From: Bugula neritina
Taxonomy: Eukaryota > Bryozoa > Gymnolaemata > Cheilostomatida > Bugulidae
Direction of reading: 5' to 3'
NCBI GenBank assembly: GCA_964035545.1
Contig: OZ037765.1
Span: 746,001-805,000 of the forward strand
Length of the DNA: 59,000 nucleotides
A program made the translations under genes and the position numbers. Of the stretch, positions 46,501 through 54,238 are shown one piece after another. Under the pieces are notes generated by a model. The model did no database searches and was not told the origin of the DNA. It saw only the letters and a list, made by a program, of their open reading frames with translations. The stretch's first letter is position 1; each line of letters opens with the position of its first letter.

Positions 46501-49500
46501 CGCTCTGGGGCCCGATGAAGCACACATCTTACGTGCCCTAAGGGCCAGGTTTGGCATGACGTCAGAGGAGGCGTCTGACCGCCTACAGGCCCTGAGAAGG
46601 GACAGGAGGACATCGTTGGAGGACCACGCCAACGTGGTGGAACGCTTGGCCCAGGCTGCTTTCAGCCAGGCTACCGGAACGGAAAGACAGCGCCTGGTGT
46701 ACAACGCGTTTTTCCGGAGTATAAATCATCCTGACCTCCAACGCTATTGGATGGCTAGCAAGGTGGGCAGCCTGGACGAAGCTCTGGAAACGGGTAAAGC
46801 CTATTTCCAGGTAGAGGAGCTTCAGGGACCAAGATTCGCCGCCCGCCAGGTGGTCGATGAGGAGACCGCCCTACCTGCTAAACCCCAAGTAGCGGCCGCA
46901 GCAACTAAATCACTCGAGCAGACGCAGCTCACCATGTTAATGGACATGATGAAAGGCCTGCAGGCTACAGTGACGAAGTTGCAGAGCGAACAGGCGGATA
47001 GGCGGGCTCCCCGTTCGCGGGACAACCCTGTCTGCCCATCTCTGCTAACCTGTTGGGGGTGCGGGGTGCAAGGGCATGTGAGGAGGCACTGCCCTAGAGG
47101 CCAAGGGCCTTTAAACACCCAAGGCTCACGGTAACTTCCGCCAACCGTGGGCCTCACGCCAATCCCATCCGGGATAGGACTCGAAGAGGAGAGGAAGAGA
47201 CCTCCACAGGGTCTGCCGATACCGAGTGGCAGAGGCCACGGAGATCTCGGAGACCGCAAGGTCTACCCGATCCTCCGGCCGTGTCACTCGAGACCCGGAT
47301 GCAGCTAGAAGAAGCAGGATGGCAGGCACCTCGGAGATCTCGGAGACCGCAAGGTCTACCCGATCCTCCGGCCTGGCCACTCCAGAACCGGTTCGCGGGG
47401 TTGCCCGAGGAGGTTGTGGAAGAGGATTCAGCTTACTCGCAAGAGTACCCCAAGCTACCCTCCCGACCTCAGAAAACCCCCGTTGTCTCTAAGACAAAGA
47501 GGAGGCCCGCTGTGCGGACCCAAGTTGTGTCTCCCCCAGAGACTGACCGCTCCAGGAGCACCCAGCCGTATGGAAGCAGCTACTTCCTGCCCGGAAAGAT
47601 TTCGGGTAAAGCTGCCACATTCCTACTGGATACTGGGTGCACTACCAACCTGCTGAGTAGGCGTCTCTTTGACACCCTTGGTGCACGAGAGCGGGCGAGC
47701 CTCGAGCCGTATGAAGGTGCGCATGGTACGTTGGCGGACGGATCATGCATTCCTTTCTACGGCATCATTTCACTACCTGGACGCGTCCGTGATCAAGCAA
47801 TTCACGAGACGTTCATAGTCACCCAGCTGAAGGAGGACGCCATCCTGGGAATGCCGTTTCTGGAGAAACACCAGTGTCACATGGATTTCCAGAAGTCAGT
47901 GGTGGTGATGGCTGGGAAGGAACTTGTCTGCGTCGACAAGTTCGGGAGGCCCTTGGTGGGCGGAGTCCAGGTAGTGCGGGACTGCACAGTTCCGGGGAGA
48001 TCCCAGGCGACCCTTCGCTGCAGAGTCAACTGCAAAGGGATCGCCGACCTGGGGGTGGTTGAGGGAACGCACGGAGCGATCCGACTAGCAAACAGCCTGA
48101 ATCGGCTAGATGGTCGGCAAGAGCTCCTCGTGCAGTGTATCAACCCCTTCACGGAACCTGTCCGATTATCGGCCGGAGCACTGGTGGGGAAGTACCACTC
48201 CATCCAGGAAGCGGATGTGGGTCCGGCACTGGAGACAGTGGCCGACACCCAGGGGAACCCCCTTCACACCAGACGAGGAGCAGTCCCGGAGCATATGGCT
48301 GACCTGTATGATGGAGCGTGTGGAAACTGTACAAGTAGTACTGAACGCCAAGTACTGGCTCAACTACTTGCGGAGTACAGTGATGTCTTCAGTCGTGGCG
48401 ATAGAGACATGGGGCTGACCAAGGTCATCTCCCACGAGATACCCCTGGCAGCCGGCACCACTCCCATCAGGCAGCCTACCCGGCGTCTAGGCCCGGAGAA
48501 GGAGAAGGAGGTGAGCCGACAGGTACAGGATCTTCTCGACCGGGATCTGATTGAGCCTGCCCACGGTGCGTGGAGCTCTCCAGTAGTCCTGGTCAAGAAG
48601 AAAGATGGTAGCTGGAGGTTCTGTGTGGACTACCGCAGACTCAACAGCGTTACTATCCAAGACGCCTACCCTCTCCCTCGGATAGATGAGTCTCTGGATG
48701 CCCTCGCGGGTAGCAAGTACTTCAGTACTTTGGATCTGCTTAGCGGGTACTGGCAAGTGCCTCTCAGTCCTGATGCCCAGGACAAAGCAGCATTCATTAC
48801 TCGCGACGGGCTCTGGAAGTGGAAAGTACTGCCATTTGGACTAACGTCCGCCCCGGCAACTTTCCAACGGCTCATGGAGCAGGTCCTCAGTGGATTACAC
48901 TGGAAGACCCTCCTCATCTATCTGGACGACGTCATTGTCAGCTCCCCAGACTTTTCGACTCATGTCAGTCGTCTGCGGGAGGTCTTTGACCGCCTCCGGG
49001 CAGCTGGACTCAAGCTGAAGCCCTCCAAGTGTGCACTCTTGCAGCCGGAAGTCACGTACCTGGGTCATGTGGTGGGCCGTGATGGGGTCGCTACCGACCC
49101 AGAGAAGGTACAGGCTGTGAAGGAGTGGACTGTCCCCCGTGACCTCCCTGAACTGCGCGCATTCTTGGGCCTAGTAGGGTACTACCGGCAGTACATACCT
49201 GGCTTCGCAGGAGTGGCTCAGCCGTTAAATCGGCTGACCGCAAAAGGGGTCCGGTGGCAGTGGACGCAGGAGGAGCAGCAGGCATTCGACCACCTCAAGC
49301 AACGTCTAATGGAGGCGCCAATTCTGGCGTATCCTGATCCAGCCAAGGAGTACATCCTGGACACCGACGCCAGTGACCACAGCGTGGGAGCTGTCCTGTC
49401 TCAAGTCCAGGGGGGAAGTGAGGTGGTCGTGGCTTACTACAGCAAGACTCTCGCGGCCGCCGAGAAGAACTACTGCACCACTAGGAAGGAACTCCTAGCA

Positions 49501-52500
49501 GTAGTCAAGGCGGTCAAGCACTTTCGGCCATATCTGTATGGGAGAACGTTCCGTTTGCGAACAGACCATGCATCACTGATATGGCTGTGTAAACGTGCGG
49601 AGCCCTCGAGCCAGGTAGCTCGTTGGCTAGAGATTCTTGCCGAGTTCTCCTACCGGGTAGAACACCGTGCTGGCCGGAAGCACGGGAACGCCGACGGCAT
49701 GAGCCGCCGGCCGGTAGAGGACTGTAAGCAATGCCTGCACATTGAAAAGCGGGACGGGGGACCCGCTCGCCTTGACGTGGAAACAGAGTTAGGGGAGGGC
49801 GCCGTCTATCGGTGGGAGCACGGCCATCTTCGGACCGAAACCCACTCAGACGACGTCCAGGCGCTTCACGCCAACCCCACTCTGTACCAGAATGTCAAGG
49901 AGCTGTGCCGACTCCAGGAGACGCTACCCGGCGCGGTAGCAGACATTTTCCGGGCCAAGAAGGAGGGCCGACGGCCTAGTGAGGAACAGCAGCGGCAGGG
50001 AGACGTTGAGTTTCAACTCCTCTGTCGTCGCTGGGATGCCCTCAAGGTCAGTCCTGATGGCCTCCTGATGATAACGTTAGCAGCAGACAACCGTCAGCAG
50101 GAGAGGGACCGCGTCGTCTGTCCACGCGCCCTCCGACGGGAACTGATCTGGGACACCCATAAGCAGGCTCATTCTGGAGTCAGTCGGGTCATCAGGTGTC
50201 TGCGGCTGCGTTGGTATTGGCCCGGAATGACTCGGGACGTACGACTGCGGGTACGACAATGCGAGGTCTGCCAAGCTAGCAAGCATGGCCGCCCCACGGA
50301 AACCACTGGTCGACGCCGGCTGTACGCTGGTCGACCGTGGCAAGTAGTGGCGGTAGACCTTGTCGGGCCTATGCCGTTATCCGCCAGAGGGAACACCTGG
50401 ATACTGGTGCTCACGGACCACTTTACCCGGTGGGCGGATGCTCTGGCTATCCCAGACGCAACCGCCCCCCCGGTGGCCCGGACCCTGGACCAACATGTGT
50501 TCTGTTACCTCGGTTTGCCCGAGCAGATACATACGGACCAGGGTGCCCAGTTCCAGTCCCAGCTCATGGGAGACCTCTGCCGGATATGGGGGGTGAACCA
50601 GAGTCGGACCACCCCATATCACCCACAAGGGAACGGAGTCGTCGAGCGGAACAACAGGATGTTGGGTGACGCCCTCAGGAGCCTGCTCCTTGGTCGAGGT
50701 CAGGAAGAATGGGACGTGGTGCTGCCACAAATCATGCGGGCTTACCGCAGCACACCACACTCCACCACACAGGAGACCCCAAACTTCCTGATGCTAGGCC
50801 GGGAAACGCGGGTTCCGGAACACCTGACATACCATGTTCCCGCCCCCGAATCACCGGTACATGAGTACGTAGAAAGACTGACAGAGATCATGGGTAAAGC
50901 CCATGATGCACTGCGGGCCCAGCAGTGGCAGATCCGCACAGAGGACTCAGAAGAGCCCCCATTGTATCAGGTGGGAGACTGGGTCTGGATGGTGAGCTAT
51001 CGTAGGCGTCGCGGACAGTCGGCTAAACTTCAGCCCAAGTTCGTGGGTCCCTACTGCGTGGTGGAGGTGCTGGCCAACCACACATACCGTGTGGAGCGCT
51101 CTGGACAGGTCTCAGTCCAGAGCGAACAGCGCCTGAAACCATACCATGCCAGCCCAGACGCGGTGGGTCAGGCTCCACCCCTCCTGGAGCCCAACCGCCA
51201 GCCTAACCAGCGGGGGAGAGTCACCCGGCCCCGGGAGGTGGAAATTGTCATCCGAAGGGAGGCAGAACAGGAGCAGGCTGCCCTACGAGAACAGTTGGAA
51301 CAACAACAGAGGCAGGAGCAGCAGCAGCAACACGCCCCAGAGCCACCACCCCTCTTGGGGGAGGACACCCCCACCCGTATTACGGGTGAAGGCGGGGACC
51401 CCCCTACGGTGGCAACTGAGGAGCAACTGGCACCACCAGCACCCGCACCGCTGGAAAGGAGCCAGCGAGCGAGGAAACCACCCGGATATCTGGCAGACTA
51501 TCACATAGGACACCTAGGGTTGCCCCCCCAAGTGGGAATCCATCTGTCCAGGGCCATTATTCCTCCTTAGTTAGTAAATTCTTCCACCCTCCTGGAGAAT
51601 CACTACAAAAAGGAACAGTTGCAAACCGAAATTCGGAGGGCACGCGATTGTCTGAGTTGTCCCTTCAAAACTCGATGGGAATTCCCCACGATCGCGTAGC
51701 AGGTAAAAATATTGAAACACGAGGCTCGGCCATTTGCACTACTACTAACCCACTAGTAACACGCAATTTTAAAGCTGAAACTTGTAATCGAATTAATCAC
51801 AAATTGGATATGGGTATTACTCTTCCCGGTAACAACACTACAAACACAGGTATTTCATTAGAGTCAGAGCCTCCCGTACCGGAGTCTGACTCAACTGTAA
51901 TTAATTGGGCTAGTTTAGATTTGTTAGAATCTAGTTTATTAACGGAGGAAGTCGATGTGAGTTTTGGAGAAGACTCTCTAAATGAGTTTTTATTAGACCA
52001 GGACATAGGGTCAGTCACTCTCCATGACTCACCTCGGCTCCCTACCACCCACAAAGTACCCTATAAGGCGATGCCGAATTTCGGCGACGGCGAGACCGGC
52101 CTTACTCGGCCTCTGCTGTCTATTGTAGACACTGCAATGGAGTGTGATGAGGTGGAGGTCAGTCGAGTCGACTCCCCCCCTCCACCAGCCCCCGTGACGG
52201 CTCCTTGCAGCTCGCGGGTCGCCACAGACCGGACTGAGGTGCTATCCACCATGAATAGTGACCCTGTCGCCAACCCAGTTGAGCTACAATTAGCCGCCGG
52301 GGAGGAACAGGGAATACTATGCGGTGTGCCCTCCTCTACTCGAGCTGAAGACGGTGACACCCCCACCTTGGCTCTACCCCAGGCACTGGTCGCCCGCCAG
52401 TCCTGGGTCTCTCGCGACACTAATCAGAAGATTAGTGAAGCATGCGGGGCAGCGGGCAACCGCATCTGCCGGCAATGTCGGAGGAAATTCTCCTCCTCCC

Positions 52501-54147
52501 GGCGGTTGCGTGTTCACGCCCCACAACATTTCATCAACGTATTCTGCCCTTGCGGCAAATACTCCTACCAGCGGGATTATGTGCTGCGCCACCAGCGCAT
52601 CTCGCGCTGCCACCCAGGTCACGTGTTCACCGTGGATCAGGCCACATTTCCGGAGTTCCGGGACCTCATCCTGCCGCACGTCGCGGACCCCCACAAGCGT
52701 GCCACCCTCGGCCAAGGGTTTCCGGCGTGCAGAGCAATTCAAGAAGAAGACGGAGAACCCGCCGCCGCCCTCCAACCAGCAGCCACCCAGCCTCTTCGGG
52801 TCATGCTGACAAGGGTCGGGGATGGTGCCAGACCCGGTACATCGGACCTGGACCCCCGCTCCTCGGCGGCAAGCAGACACCACCCAGAGCGCAGACAACA
52901 CCCGGAGCGCAACACACTCCGCTCCCGACCGCAACTAGAAGAGGAGGTGCGCCACTTACGGCGCCGCGTGGCACGGTGTGAGGAAGATCTGACACAATTG
53001 CGACGACGACTGATCCGGCTGGAACGACGTCAGACCGACAACGACGATGGGACATGGAGGGAGTGAGACCCGCCTCTCCCTGACTGGTGGCATGACAATT
53101 CTCTGTTATACATATTCGTTGTCCCTTATACTATGTACTTGGTGTTTTGTTTTGTTTTGTTTCTTTGTTCTCTCTCTCTTCTGTTTTTTTTTGTTTTGTT
53201 TATTGTCTGTCTCATTGTTGTTATGTTATTATTCGCCCTTGTATCGGAAAGCACGCTTTCCGATAGGGGGTGTGTGTGATAGATTATGCCTTGGTTTGTT
53301 CTTTTGTTCAATAATGTTAATTGGGGTCCGAAATTCGGAGTTCCGAATTTCGGCTTGACCGAAGATCGGTTCCCCCGATCTTCGGGCCTGCCGAATTTCG
53401 GAGCTACCGAACTTCGGGCCACACACACAAAAGATTCTTTGTTTTATGTTCTTTTGTTCGCTGTATATAAAAGCAGGCGAGTTACGGTGTTAAGCCAGTC
53501 TACTACTGGAGCTCGCCTGGACAAGTTGACATTATTTTTCTACTATAATAAACATTTGGAACTCTACTACTTCAACCTATCTTGTTCTGCACTAAGTTAC
53601 ATTCAACCCACAAGTTTATCACATTCTGAAAGAAAACACTCAACCAATGACCATATGCATGCTTTTATAAAAATATCATTCAATAACTGTGAATTAATTT
53701 CGAATTATCTGCTGCACTAAAAGGAATAAAATGTAAATAAATTCTACCTACTAGTAGACAATGTTCAACAAGTACTAGCTGTTTGTTGCGTTTCCCAATA
53801 TTAACTATTATAATTCTAGCTAGCATTTAATAATATTTTCCAAATTATATACATAACCATGATGTGTCATATATAATAAAAGGGTATATCCTGTAGAGTC
53901 CGTTGACTGAAGAATACATTGTTGACTGTTTACCAACCAAACAGCAGACCTTGAGCATCATGATTGTGACTAAACTGTTGAGTGACAGGGGCACCAACGA
54001 ACTCACTAACTTTGAGATGCAGTACGCCTACGATCCCATCACACTGGGAGCTCTTAAACAGTGAGAGATAACTTTTATTATGAGTATATAGTCACTCAGT
54101 ATATAGTCATATCAAATATATTTTATGTAGTACATATAGTAGAGTCA

Positions 54148-54238
<91 letters not shown>

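Larger units (their letters stand above)
45834..53623 (+). mobile_element. Complete Ty3/Gypsy-type LTR retrotransposon with an extra ORF
   Basis: 7790 bp, bounded by 349-bp LTRs that begin TG and end CA and by a 4-bp target duplication TTCT (45830-45833, 53624-53627). Order: LTR, primer-binding site, gag, -1 frameshift, pol (protease, reverse transcriptase, RNase H, integrase), ORF3, hairpin, polypurine stretch, LTR. RT-RNaseH before integrase and a GPY/F-like end of integrase place it in Ty3/Gypsy (Metaviridae-type). I compared the LTRs by eye and saw no difference, and all ORFs are intact, so insertion was very recent. It is GC-rich in coding parts, in contrast to the AT-rich host DNA. No envelope-like gene is present. 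Confidence 0.95.

Noticed and set aside
46210-46704. Long open frames antisense to gag (and several antisense to pol)
   Set aside because: They are shadows produced by GC-rich coding sequence; no motif, and the sense frames have clear domains.
51675-53066. ORF3 as an envelope gene of an infectious errantivirus-like element
   Set aside because: No signal peptide, no hydrophobic membrane span and no furin-type site; zinc-finger-like and coiled-coil parts instead.
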